Assembly: GCF_008326425.1 (NCBI RefSeq)
Contig: NZ_AP018929.1
Span: 1 to 64,000, forward strand
Source: Sulfuracidifex tepidarius
GTDB taxonomy: Archaea; Thermoproteota; Thermoprotei_A; Sulfolobales; Sulfolobaceae
Direction: 5' to 3'
DNA length: 64,000 nt
Under the pieces are notes generated by a model, which worked only from the letters and a program-made list of their open reading frames with translations, was not told the origin of the DNA and searched no databases. The position numbers and the translations under genes were made by a program. Positions 8,302-17,700 of the stretch are shown in pieces (position 1 is the stretch's first letter; each line of letters begins with the position of its first letter).

Positions 8302-9606
8302 ATGCTCTCGAATAGAGCTATAGCATTATTTATTATAACTCTACTATTTATTCCTTTGTCGTCAGCCTTTATGGTCCACTCTCAAGTTGGTGCCAGCTTT
8401 CCTATGGGAATATCTACTTTTCCATTGACCGGCGTACACTACACGAATCAAGTTGAGGGTATCATAAACATTTCTTCTCTCAGCATTGGTCAGTCTTTCT
8501 TCTCTAATGGTCAACCATTTCAAACTGGGAATGCCTCGCTTCAGCTTAACTCTATGGTTGATGGACTTTTCTGGGCTCAAGATGTAGCCCTAATTTGTCA
8601 AGAAAGCCCGAACACTTTCGGGATAAGAATGGTAGTTAACTTTTGGAACTTAACAGGACCATTTACAATAAAGGTAAATAACGGTACCGTAACCTCCTTC
8701 CAAGGATTGGGTGTGATATGTTATTTAGGTCCTAATATAACTGTCAAAACTCCATTTGAGCTTGGTCTGTTCATGACTGAAAATAGCTCTGGAATAAGCT
8801 TTAGTTTTTCGTACAACGGACATAATAGAACTTACTATTTCGTTCCTGTTACTGGTTCATTTCAAATAGGAGGTTATTCGAAGTTAAATTTGCCAAACGA
8901 TCTTGAGTTTGTGTGGGGAGGACCGGGCGGGGGTAGTATCGTACCTCTTTCAATGAACTCAAGCGCGGCGATTCTTTATGAGCAAGGAGGGAAGATGGTG
9001 TTGCCAAGAGAAACTTACTCTATTGGTTTCGACACCGGAGAGTCGGCTGAAGGAGTGAGCGTAAACGCTGACCTATCAAGCGTCTTTTCACCTAAGGTAA
9101 ATGAGGTTTCCGGCACGGATGATCCTAAGGTGTTGTGGCCGGTTCCACCATCAATTTCAATATCCCAGAAGAACAGTACTGTAAACGTTTCTGTTTCCAT
9201 TGATGGTAAAGTAATTCCGAATCAAAAAGTCGAGATAGAAAGTGGCTTTCCACTTTCTCCCATAGCAGAATCTGTAACAGACAGTCATGGGATTGCTGTT
9301 TTTAGAAATATAAGTTCCTCATTGTTTGTGGTGTACTATCCAGGGAATTTTACGCTTTCATATAGCTATGCCTTGTCCTCGCCGGTTCTCAATAGCGTAT
9401 ACTCATCCCTCCAGTCTTATTATCACAAACTCTTGAATTTTCTGCAATCAGAGGAGTATTCCTTCAAGAAAGGTCTAACTTCCTTCTTTAATAACGGGAA
9501 GTATGTAAGCCCTCCAACTACGGTAAATTACCTTCTTTTAGAATATATTGCAGCAATATCACTTGGTGTGATAATTTCAGCTCTTTTAGTAAAGCTTAAA
9601 ACTTAA
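8302..9606 (+). CDS. Thermopsin-family-like secreted protein
   Basis: 434 residues with an N-terminal signal peptide (about 1-27), many N-glycosylation sequons and a C-terminal membrane helix (about 408-430). The segment FPMGISTFPLTG and ASLQLNSMVDGLFWAQDVA, followed by LEFVWGGPGGGSIVPL, match the pattern of thermopsins (peptidase family A5), acid proteases of Sulfolobales. A beta-sandwich-like region (290-370) separates the catalytic-type part from the membrane anchor. Whether it is an active protease cannot be judged by eye. Likely acts on the outer face of the membrane at acidic pH. The stomatin follows 18 bp downstream. Confidence 0.8.
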   Translation: MLSNRAIALFIITLLFIPLSSAFMVHSQVGASFPMGISTFPLTGVHYTNQVEGIINISSLSIGQSFFSNGQPFQTGNASLQLNSMVDGLFWAQDVALICQESPNTFGIRMVVNFWNLTGPFTIKVNNGTVTSFQGLGVICYLGPNITVKTPFELGLFMTENSSGISFSFSYNGHNRTYYFVPVTGSFQIGGYSKLNLPNDLEFVWGGPGGGSIVPLSMNSSAAILYEQGGKMVLPRETYSIGFDTGESAEGVSVNADLSSVFSPKVNEVSGTDDPKVLWPVPPSISISQKNSTVNVSVSIDGKVIPNQKVEIESGFPLSPIAESVTDSHGIAVFRNISSSLFVVYYPGNFTLSYSYALSSPVLNSVYSSLQSYYHKLLNFLQSEEYSFKKGLTSFFNNGKYVSPPTTVNYLLLEYIAAISLGVIISALLVKLKT

Positions 9607-9624
9607 TAAAAAAATATATACGTT

Positions 9625-10458
9625 ATGGCAAGTGGATTACCGGCTACAGATATAATAGGATTGGTTTTCCTGTTAATTGTAATACTAGTATTCGTAGGCC
9701 TGTCATTCAGAGTAGTCAAAGAATGGGAGAAAGCTGTTGTATTGAGGTTAGGAAGGCTTCTTGGACTGAAAGGGCCAGGGATAATTTTCTTAATTCCATT
9801 TGTAGATAAACCAATTATAGTAGATTTACGCATAAATAGTGTAGATGTTCCCTCTCAGTCTATAATAACTAGAGATAACGTAAGCGTTGCGATAGACGCT
9901 GTAGTTTACTATAAGGTTGTAGATGCTCAAAAGGCTGTTACAACAGTGTTCAACTATAATGTCGCTGTTCTAAATTTAGCTCAAACGTCACTGAGAGATA
10001 TAGCAGGTCAGATGGAGCTAGATGAGATATTAACCAAGAGGGAGAGCATTAACCTGAAGTTACAGGAGATACTTGATACGATTACGGAAGGATGGGGAAT
10101 AAAGGTCACTCAAGTTACAATAAGGGATATAAGAATCTCACAGGATCTGCTTTCTGCCATTGCTAAGCAAGCAGAGGCGGAAAGGCTTAGACGTTCTAGA
10201 ATAATAATAAGTGAAGGAGAGAAACAAGCTTCAACAATACTTGCAGACGCTTCTAAGTCATATAGTTCTAATCCCGTTGCAATGCAATTAAGGTTCTTAG
10301 AAACTCTATCTGATGTCTCTCAGCGTGGATCCCTTATAGTGGTAGTTCCAGCTGGAAGCGAAATATATCCAACTCTAGGTACAGCGCTTTCGGCTTATGA
10401 ATTGAAAAAGGGAGGAAATGGACTAGCGGGACAAACTGATATGAATCAGAGGAAATAA
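9625..10458 (+). CDS. Stomatin/prohibitin (SPFH domain) protein
   Basis: 277 residues: one N-terminal membrane helix (about 9-28), then an SPFH domain starting VVKEWEKAVVLRLGR, with the conserved GPGIIFLIPFVDK and RDIAGQMELDEIL, and a coiled-coil tail (AKQAEAERLRRSRI). Forms oligomeric membrane platforms; its usual partner NfeD is encoded nearby in divergent orientation. The gene follows the thermopsin-like gene closely, suggesting co-transcription and perhaps quality control of a secreted or membrane protease. Confidence 0.92.
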   Translation: MASGLPATDIIGLVFLLIVILVFVGLSFRVVKEWEKAVVLRLGRLLGLKGPGIIFLIPFVDKPIIVDLRINSVDVPSQSIITRDNVSVAIDAVVYYKVVDAQKAVTTVFNYNVAVLNLAQTSLRDIAGQMELDEILTKRESINLKLQEILDTITEGWGIKVTQVTIRDIRISQDLLSAIAKQAEAERLRRSRIIISEGEKQASTILADASKSYSSNPVAMQLRFLETLSDVSQRGSLIVVVPAGSEIYPTLGTALSAYELKKGGNGLAGQTDMNQRK

Positions 10459-10489
10459 CTCCTTAAAGAGTTAGTATCATATAAGGTTA

Positions 10490-11572
10490 CTATTTAGAAA
10501 TTCGCTTAAGTAAAAACTCATCATCCAATAACTCTTTACTGATAATCATATTATATAGTGAGATAAGCCTTTCACTCTCGTTCCTGGAAACGTTAGATAG
10601 GTCGTCTGCAAGTTTATTTATTATAGTTATTTCCCTGAGCCCAGGCAGAGCCCATCTGTCCACAAAAGTTAAATCTTTTTCAGGATCCTCTCCCTTTTTT
10701 GAGAGGACATCAATCCTCCCTATAGGAGAAGCTAAATCTCTTTGGTAATAGAACGAGGTAATTTCCAGCTCGTCTTGGAAGTACCTCTTATAAGCACTGT
10801 ACGCCACTTCCAGTGAGTCTAACTCATTCACTCTCCTGTCCCTTAAGGAATCCTCCCATCTTATAGGTCCTAGATATAGTGAAGAATCATACATATTTTT
10901 GTACTTGCGATATTTTAAAAATAACATTGACACTATGAAATTTTCTGTTGCCTTAGAGATTTGTTTCAAACCTCTGTTCATGAGGTAATTTATTAAGAAC
11001 CTCTGTGAAAACCTCTTAGATATTCCAATTATTGCAGAGTTTCTCTTTTTTTGCATTAAAACGTCCGCTCTGAACTTTACATAATCTGAAAGGTCTGGAA
11101 AGTCGTCCACGTGAGGATCTTCGTAGTACGTAGGTGGATCTATAAGGGGCCCGTCTATCATTATCACGTCCGAGCCTTCGCATTTGTTCAGGAGCGTAGT
11201 CTCTAGATAAAGCATCAACAATATTGACTTATTCCCTATGACGTTTTCGTCATAGTAATTGCTTGCTATCTTGAACTCCTCCTCTATTTGTGGGGGTATG
11301 TCTTTCTCTCCTTCCTTGTCTTCGCCCCTGACAGCAACTGCCCTGGCTATCACGAAGACGCTATCTCGTAATGGAACTATGTATCTGCTACCGTCTATTG
11401 CGCACGCATTGTGGGGAGTAGATCTCTCCTTGACCTCCCTGAACTCAAGGTCTAAGTTACCGTCCCTGATGTCTTCAAATGCTATTTCAATGAGAGTGTT
11501 CACTTTTTCCCTCTCTTTCATGTTCCTTTCAGCTAAGTCCGTAATCCTTTTCACTAAGTCGTCGTTCTTCAT
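10490..11572 (-). CDS. NurA-like nuclease (paralogue outside the Mre11-Rad50 locus)
   Basis: 360 residues. The RNase-H-like NurA active site is visible: Asp60 (CAIDGSRY), Glu124 (LYLETTLL) and Asp140 (VIMIDGPLID), with the C-terminal FVDRWALPG also NurA-like. In the canonical system NurA is driven by the HerA hexamer to resect DNA ends. Here it closes an operon with a HerA-like ATPase, not with mre11/rad50, and overlaps the coiled-coil gene by 4 bp. Family assignment is good; its role as a second NurA system is inferred. Confidence 0.82.
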   Translation of the reverse strand: MKNDDLVKRITDLAERNMKEREKVNTLIEIAFEDIRDGNLDLEFREVKERSTPHNACAIDGSRYIVPLRDSVFVIARAVAVRGEDKEGEKDIPPQIEEEFKIASNYYDENVIGNKSILLMLYLETTLLNKCEGSDVIMIDGPLIDPPTYYEDPHVDDFPDLSDYVKFRADVLMQKKRNSAIIGISKRFSQRFLINYLMNRGLKQISKATENFIVSMLFLKYRKYKNMYDSSLYLGPIRWEDSLRDRRVNELDSLEVAYSAYKRYFQDELEITSFYYQRDLASPIGRIDVLSKKGEDPEKDLTFVDRWALPGLREITIINKLADDLSNVSRNESERLISLYNMIISKELLDDEFLLKRISK

Positions 11573-12276
11573 AACGACATCTCCACTTGAATCCCTTTCT
11601 CTATTAAGAGGCTAATTATCCTCATAATGTCATCATAATTGGATTTATTTACCTTTATCTTACCGTTTTCGATTAAGTCTATCATGATATTAAGACTTCT
11701 TTGATCCATGTTCCTTTCCTTTATTTTTTGTATCACGATCTCCTTCACTCTGTTGAGGTGAGCTTCAGCTTCCTTTAGCGTCGAATATAGCTCGGTAACA
11801 TAAGTTGATGAACTATAGAAAGTCCTTACCTCGACGTCTTCTTCTAGAAATTGGTTCAGTACTCTAGCGTAAACTTTAAGCGCCTTGTTGTTTTCTTCTA
11901 ATTTTTCCTTTAGGCTGTCTTTCGCTTTCCCCGTGGTCGCCTCGACATCTTTTACCAACTCTAACGCTTCACGATTTACGTAGGCTACCGTGTCCACTAT
12001 GTTGTCAGGATTATCTAGCCTTGAAATTTTCCTAAGCTCAGAAGTTAATCTCTCCAGTCTTTCAGATAACCTCTTGTCTTCGAAATCTATTTGTTGCAAA
12101 CTCCTGATCATCTCCCTTGCCTTGCTTAATGCTTTTAACGTGGAATCCAGTTTATCTGAAGTCTCGTGAAGCCTCCCTGCTATGCCCTTGAGTCTTTGGA
12201 GTTCCCCTTTCATATAATCAATGTTTAGTGTATCTTTGGTCTCCTTAAGTTTTATATAGAGTTCCTCAATTTTCAT
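11569..12276 (-). CDS. Coiled-coil protein of the HerA/NurA-like operon
   Basis: 235 residues, nearly all charged amphipathic helix with heptad patterning from about residue 5 to 200. No catalytic motif or membrane segment. It overlaps the big ATPase gene upstream by 11 bp and the NurA-like gene downstream by 4 bp, so stoichiometric co-expression is likely; it may bridge the ATPase and nuclease. Family not recognised. Confidence 0.8.
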   Translation of the reverse strand: MKIEELYIKLKETKDTLNIDYMKGELQRLKGIAGRLHETSDKLDSTLKALSKAREMIRSLQQIDFEDKRLSERLERLTSELRKISRLDNPDNIVDTVAYVNREALELVKDVEATTGKAKDSLKEKLEENNKALKVYARVLNQFLEEDVEVRTFYSSSTYVTELYSTLKEAEAHLNRVKEIVIQKIKERNMDQRSLNIMIDLIENGKIKVNKSNYDDIMRIISLLIEKGIQVEMSL

Positions 12277-15200
12277 ATTTACTCACCTTCATTTTTATTT
12301 CCTCCATGGTTTCTTCTATTTCCTGGGAGACCTTAGAAGTCTCTTTTCTGATCAAAGGCAACTCTGGCATCGCTTTATTTAAAGAATCAAAGAGTATTTC
12401 AATATCAGCTATTATCCTAGACGAGTCCTTCAGTTTATTAATATCGTTGAAAATCTCCATGTCCTTCAAGAAGTCGATTAGGGGTACTCTCATTCCGTTC
12501 AATGTGGATCTGAGCACCTTCATTACGAATAGCTTCAGGTGTACCGGTTGGTCCTGTGGCATCGAGATAGCTGATAACGTCTCGTCCATGGCCTCTTTGA
12601 ACTCCTCTCCTTTTCCTTCATTATATAAATTTCGTATTATTTTCTCTATTTCTCTTGAAATTTCGCCTATGTGATTAACCTTTGCTATAATAGTCTCTAT
12701 GAGCCTTTCCTCCTCCGTTGGTTCCTCTATCCCGAGGAATTTCCTCACTTTAACTATAACATCAATCTTGTTTAATATTTCAAGTTTAACTTGGTTTTCA
12801 GTCTGGTTGTTGCTCTCTTCTGCTAAGGACGATAGCTTATCGTAGATAGAAGAGAGTGCAACGTAAGCTGAACAGAACCTGAGGAAACTTAAATCCTCTT
12901 CGGCTTTCATGCACATGTCCTTGTAGCGTAACATTACGTTTCTCATCTCACTTAGGCTTCTAATTCCCGCGTCTCTCCTCTTCGCCGTTAAGAAGTAGTC
13001 GTCTATGTTATTTTGGCTGATCTCTGAAATTTTGTTTAAAATAGATTTAATTATCTCATCTTTCTCTAAATTTTTGAAAAGTTCTCCCGAAACTAATGAA
13101 ACATAAGTTAGGAAGTTCAGGCTCTGGTCTGCCTTGGTCTGAAATAGCCTTGCTACTGTGTTAACGAGCTTCTCGTCAGGCGTGCCTGAAGCCGAGGAAA
13201 TGAATGAATTGACTAACATGGGAACGTATTCGCCATATTTCTGCCTGATTAAACCGGCAACTATTGAGGAAATTCTTCGGGGTACTTCTCCGTTTAAGTC
13301 TCTGAAGTCCAAGAGTCCGTTCTTTTCTTTGATTACTCCGTTTGAGACCAGGTAAGGTACTATTTCCTCTTGAAGTAAGCTCTCGGTCTCGAAGTCCTCC
13401 AAATGAAATTGTTTCGATCCGAATATTCTAAACTTCTGGTTAACTATCGAGTCGGTTTTCTCGAAAACGTCCTTTACTTCAGCTACCTCATTCATGGGGT
13501 AGAAAATCAACCAATTGAAAGACTGGATGAGCCTCTGTTTCGTTGCTGGGAGCTGAGGAAAGATAAGTGTGTCATAAGCTTTATTAACAGTGTTCTCTAT
13601 CTCTCTCTTTAATTCGCCCAGCTTTATTTCAATGGAGTCGTATCTTATGTTAGCACCTTCTCTGAGCTTGTTAGCAAATAGCAAGTAGAGAAGCTGTCTT
13701 CTAGTAGGGACTGGGATGTCCAGAAGCGTTGATGATATTGATAATTTATCCATAGAGCCCAAGAGTTTTCCAATCATGTCCTGATTATCAGTTACGAAAT
13801 CGTTCTTTATCACTATCACGGAATGAACTACGTCGTTTTGGGAACGTTCGAGAATGGACTCGTCTACCTCAGAAGTAGGGTAAAGAAGAAGAACATTAAT
13901 TCTCTTTTCATTTATAGAGATCTGTAATGAAGCTAGCTGTGAGGACATTACGTTAACTTTGTCAACCTTCCATTCTGTTTTTGCAACTTTGATGAAGTTC
14001 ACTAAAGATTCCATCAACTTCTTGTTGTCAGTTATGTTCTCGTTGACGAATCTCAAAGCCATTTCCTTCTCTTCTCTAGATTTGAAGTCTACTATGAGCC
14101 CACCAACGTTTGCGTTAACTATCCTCTCATAAAAGTCCCACCTAAGGGCATAGAACTCTCCTGAAGCTAAGGGCAAAGTCCTTTCTTTAAGTTTCTTCAG
14201 GGTGTCGGTATCAGCCGAGATCCCTTCATATACCACCTTCTCTAATTCTTCGCTTACGAATATGTACAGCGAATCCTCTACACTTCTCGATCTACTTATG
14301 GTTAGGAGGAAATCCTCCAAGTTTGAAGCCAAAGGTAGATCGGAAGTAGCTTGCAACCACTTACTGTAGGGTATCAAACTTCCCTTAACTACTACCTTCT
14401 TTAACGGTTCAATGATTTCATCTTCAGTGAGACCTATTCTCTTCATCAGTGTAGAGTATATTCTCTTTCTCTCACTAACTTCTACTTCATCTTCAAGCTT
14501 CAAGAGCTCCTTCTCCTTTACTGTCTCCTCTTCGTCGTTCAGCACGTTTTTCGACGTTCCCCTAGCTATCTCTTGGAATGTTTCCTCAACTGAAGGGAAG
14601 TTACTAAGTATAACGTCGTTTATAAGTCTGGTATATTTCCTCCTCTCTGGTTGCGTAACCCAGAACGGTAGATCCATGAACTCTAGATATTTTAAAATAT
14701 CCGGATCACCGAATCCGTTCTGTTTAAGGGAACAGTTTATCATGAGCAGGAACTCAAGTTTCGATGGAAGGCTCAAGGATACTTTCTTAATTCTTTCAAG
14801 GAATGCAGGAAAAGTCTCTTGGAACAAGTATTGGATTTGCCCTCCAACACTGAATATCTTACTGAATGCACTTGGAGTCATAGATAGATAAATGATTGAA
14901 TTTCCTTGACTATTAGCTAATGTTTTTAGATTAATCCAGAAATCGCTTATCTCCTCTCTGTGCCTAGAGAAAACTATGGGGTCTACTAAGTTCTCTACTT
15001 CGTCTATCAGGACGACTCCTTCCTTTGGCGGTACCCATTGGTCGAGAATGTCAGAGAAATTTACCTTTTTTATGTCTATATGATACTCTTTTCCATATTC
15101 CTGTATTATATCGAGAAAGAAAGATTTCCCCTGTCCCCAATCTGCCACGAGAGCAATAATTTCAGGCGACTCTCTGTCGCTCTTTATTCTCTTTAACTCA

Positions 15201-15316
15201 TGTTCTACCTCGCTAAAGAATTTCAACCTATTAACGTATCTGATGTTGGAAACGCATCTAAATAGAGAAAACGCAGATTGGCTATCAGCCGCAGTCTCAC
15301 TGAGTCTCTTTGCCAT
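12266..15316 (-). CDS. Large P-loop ATPase (1016 aa) of the HerA/NurA-like operon
   Basis: The N-terminal ATPase core has a Walker A variant ADWGQGKS (58-65, Ala in place of the first Gly) and Walker B VVLIDEVE (100-107), followed by a sensor-1-like IIYLSMTPSAF segment. The remaining ~800 residues are helix-rich, without a second recognisable enzyme domain. Size and layout recall large ORC/STAND-like or defence-island ATPases, but I cannot place the family. It follows the HerA-like gene by 6 bp and overlaps the coiled-coil gene by 11 bp. Confidence 0.8.
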   Translation of the reverse strand: MAKRLSETAADSQSAFSLFRCVSNIRYVNRLKFFSEVEHELKRIKSDRESPEIIALVADWGQGKSFFLDIIQEYGKEYHIDIKKVNFSDILDQWVPPKEGVVLIDEVENLVDPIVFSRHREEISDFWINLKTLANSQGNSIIYLSMTPSAFSKIFSVGGQIQYLFQETFPAFLERIKKVSLSLPSKLEFLLMINCSLKQNGFGDPDILKYLEFMDLPFWVTQPERRKYTRLINDVILSNFPSVEETFQEIARGTSKNVLNDEEETVKEKELLKLEDEVEVSERKRIYSTLMKRIGLTEDEIIEPLKKVVVKGSLIPYSKWLQATSDLPLASNLEDFLLTISRSRSVEDSLYIFVSEELEKVVYEGISADTDTLKKLKERTLPLASGEFYALRWDFYERIVNANVGGLIVDFKSREEKEMALRFVNENITDNKKLMESLVNFIKVAKTEWKVDKVNVMSSQLASLQISINEKRINVLLLYPTSEVDESILERSQNDVVHSVIVIKNDFVTDNQDMIGKLLGSMDKLSISSTLLDIPVPTRRQLLYLLFANKLREGANIRYDSIEIKLGELKREIENTVNKAYDTLIFPQLPATKQRLIQSFNWLIFYPMNEVAEVKDVFEKTDSIVNQKFRIFGSKQFHLEDFETESLLQEEIVPYLVSNGVIKEKNGLLDFRDLNGEVPRRISSIVAGLIRQKYGEYVPMLVNSFISSASGTPDEKLVNTVARLFQTKADQSLNFLTYVSLVSGELFKNLEKDEIIKSILNKISEISQNNIDDYFLTAKRRDAGIRSLSEMRNVMLRYKDMCMKAEEDLSFLRFCSAYVALSSIYDKLSSLAEESNNQTENQVKLEILNKIDVIVKVRKFLGIEEPTEEERLIETIIAKVNHIGEISREIEKIIRNLYNEGKGEEFKEAMDETLSAISMPQDQPVHLKLFVMKVLRSTLNGMRVPLIDFLKDMEIFNDINKLKDSSRIIADIEILFDSLNKAMPELPLIRKETSKVSQEIEETMEEIKMKVSKYEN

Positions 15317-15322
15317 AGTATT

Positions 15323-16930
15323 TTAATCTGCAGACAATACTCTTTCAACTCTTTCCACGCTACCTGCGTATGATCCCAACCTAGCATCCCAAGGTATTTT
15401 CACCAACACTGGACTACGCATGGCAGACATCAACCCGTTGACTATCACGTATCCTGTGTCGAGCGATGTCAAAGCGTGTGACAAAGACTCTGGTAGACCT
15501 CCTGAGGCAGACATTACATACCTGACGTCCTCGTGATAGATCCTGTGGAAGAAGAATGTGTTCAACATGGAAAGGACGTACTTATCTATGAATGCAGGTC
15601 TCTGGCTGACAAGGAAGAGGGAGAGACCGAACTTCCTCCCTTGAGTGGCTAAGGTGACTAGGATGTCCTTAGTTAAGTTTGCATTTACGGGATAATCGTT
15701 AGAGGGAATATAGTTTTGGGCTTCCTCGATTATGAACGCTAAGAAACGTTGCGAGCCGTTATATTTAGTTCTTGTAAGGTAGTTATAAGTGATTCTAGAT
15801 ATGTAACTCACTATTAGCTGTTTTGTGGTTATGTCTATCCCTGGTGAGGCGTCGGCGGAAAAGTCAACTGTAGCTAATCCACGAGACCTCCACATGACTT
15901 CGAGCGTGTTTTCAGTCAAGGATGCGTTGGAGCTCACCAAAGCTAACTTATTTACTACCTTATTTCTGAATATCTCCAGTGCGCTTTGTATGCTTCTAGA
16001 GGTACTGTAATTGAAACCCAGCTCCTTGTTGGAGGCAGCTTCATTTATCTCCTGTTTAAGGTTATCCAGACCGGTGGGAGTACCTAGGAGGAAGTTGAAG
16101 TCCTTTTGGTCATGGAGGGAAAGTATGTACTCTAAGAAATTAGATTGAAGGGCGTTCCCTCCAGATTGGCCATACTTAAGGGAGGTTATGAATTCTGCAA
16201 GATCTCTAGGAGAAAACAGGGAGAGATCTATAGTTAGCCTCTGGTCGTTCGGGAAAACTGGATCTCTGAGGACGTATCTCTTTATCCATCTCCTTCCGGT
16301 TAACATGTTTGAATTTGTATATGTAAAGTCAGCATAATCTCCGTTAGCGTCGATTAGCATAACTGGAATAGCTTCATCTTTTTCTCCTATTCGAATGCTA
16401 GATAAGTTGTAGAGAAGGTATCTCATGTTGTAGCTCTTTCCGCTACCGGTCTCTCCGAAAATTCCTACGTGCATGGTGATCGAGTTCAGGTCCAATAGAA
16501 GCGGTATATTTGAGCCAGCTAGTCTACCGTATTTTATATATCCATTGAAGTCAGGTAGTCCATAGAAATCGGGTAAATCACTGTCGTTTATTTCGGGTAA
16601 GGTTTTAATTAATGAACCCGGCTTTGGCGTAGACGAATGCCCATATCTCCTTATGATCGAAAGATCGGCTCTAGTTACTGTCCCTGAACTTAGTAAGCTA
16701 TAGATCTCCGATGACCCGCTTAAAGGTCTTATAAGCTCGGAGTCCTCCGCGAAGAAGTTATTTATATACTCAAAGGACTCTATTCTTCCTAGTGATATTT
16801 TTTCATGATCTTGAACTACTAAAAGTTGTCCCATACTGACGTCTAGGTTCTGAGCTAAAATCGCTCTGACGGCGTTGTTCTGTCCTTTCTGTAATACTAT
16901 CCCAACAGGTTCGTTCTTGTCCAGATCCAT
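15323..16930 (-). CDS. HerA-like hexameric DNA-translocating ATPase
   Basis: 535 residues: an N-terminal beta-barrel of the HAS type (about 5-90), then the DUF87/FtsK-HerA ATPase core with Walker A GETGSGKS (159-166), Walker B FLAFIIEEAQNYI in the C-terminal third, and the sensor-like LVSQRP. HerA proteins pump duplex DNA and activate NurA nuclease. This copy heads an operon with a large ATPase, a coiled-coil protein and a NurA-like protein, unlike the canonical herA-mre11-rad50-nurA arrangement. It is 164 bp downstream of the TGT/ArcS-like pair on the same strand and may have its own promoter there. Confidence 0.88.
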   Translation of the reverse strand: MDLDKNEPVGIVLQKGQNNAVRAILAQNLDVSMGQLLVVQDHEKISLGRIESFEYINNFFAEDSELIRPLSGSSEIYSLLSSGTVTRADLSIIRRYGHSSTPKPGSLIKTLPEINDSDLPDFYGLPDFNGYIKYGRLAGSNIPLLLDLNSITMHVGIFGETGSGKSYNMRYLLYNLSSIRIGEKDEAIPVMLIDANGDYADFTYTNSNMLTGRRWIKRYVLRDPVFPNDQRLTIDLSLFSPRDLAEFITSLKYGQSGGNALQSNFLEYILSLHDQKDFNFLLGTPTGLDNLKQEINEAASNKELGFNYSTSRSIQSALEIFRNKVVNKLALVSSNASLTENTLEVMWRSRGLATVDFSADASPGIDITTKQLIVSYISRITYNYLTRTKYNGSQRFLAFIIEEAQNYIPSNDYPVNANLTKDILVTLATQGRKFGLSLFLVSQRPAFIDKYVLSMLNTFFFHRIYHEDVRYVMSASGGLPESLSHALTSLDTGYVIVNGLMSAMRSPVLVKIPWDARLGSYAGSVERVERVLSAD

Positions 16931-17094
16931 GAAGACAACTCTATAGAGGGAGCTTTTAACTTCATGATCTAAGTTAGACTTCCTCTAACAATTAATTTAA
17001 AACAAATATAAAGTATACAAGCCTTTTCTAAAGTGGTCCCTTCATGCGACTCGTTAAGATATAGCAAGAAAATGCAGCAGAGGCTGTGCTCATA

Positions 17095-17700
17095 TCATGT
17101 GTTGTTTATCGCATTTATTTCTTTGCCTTTTGTTTCTAAATTTTCTATAGATTCACTGATAGACCTAAATGCCAATTTCCCATATCTCATGAGGTATAAC
17201 TTTAAGCCTTCCTTCCTCGAGGCTCTGTCGACTATGGAATAGTGATGAGTAGGAAGAACCCCAACTATAACTTTGTGTTGTTTGGCAATTTTTGCTAGAG
17301 GCTTTCTGAGCAGTTCAACGAACTCATCTTTTTCCTGCACTGTCATGACCTTTGGAGAATACTCATAGGAACTAAAAGGATAGCATTCCTCGACTTCTCT
17401 GGGAACTAACAGCATCGGTTCAGATACCGAATAAACCTGAACGTGGTTATCTAGATTTTTCCTCTTTAAAATAGAATAAACTAGTCTATGTGTAGCTGAT
17501 CTACTATAAGGTTTAACAGACGTACAAGGTAACAGCAAAGCCAACGGTTTAGTAGACTCATATGATTGAAAGAAAAACTCGTGCCATTTCTTAACTGTTG
17601 GATTAATGAAGAGGTCTTCCCCTTCTCTCTTTATAATAGGTTGAAAAGAGTTAATCTTAAGCTGATAATAAAGAGTTTGACAGTTTATCACATTGCTCAC
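17095..17700 (-). CDS. Stand-alone ArcS-core (DUF5591-like) protein
   Basis: 201 residues. It holds the archaeosine-synthase signature PC-X3-KPY-X2-S-X2-H as PCTSVKPYSRSATH (58-71), followed by VPREVEECYPFSSYEYSP, also typical of the ArcS core. In full-length ArcS this domain adds lysine to preQ0 in tRNA; here it lacks the TGT-like and PUA domains. Short ArcS-core proteins are known to me from DNA-modifying haloviruses. The GTG start overlaps the TGT-like gene by 44 bp, so the two probably act together on one 7-deazaguanine substrate, tRNA or DNA. Confidence 0.75.
   Translation of the reverse strand: MSNVINCQTLYYQLKINSFQPIIKREGEDLFINPTVKKWHEFFFQSYESTKPLALLLPCTSVKPYSRSATHRLVYSILKRKNLDNHVQVYSVSEPMLLVPREVEECYPFSSYEYSPKVMTVQEKDEFVELLRKPLAKIAKQHKVIVGVLPTHHYSIVDRASRKEGLKLYLMRYGKLAFRSISESIENLETKGKEINAINNT

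Noticed and set aside
14412-14891. 159-residue plus-strand ORF inside the large ATPase
   Set aside because: Ser/Phe-rich shadow of the Glu/Lys-rich coding strand.
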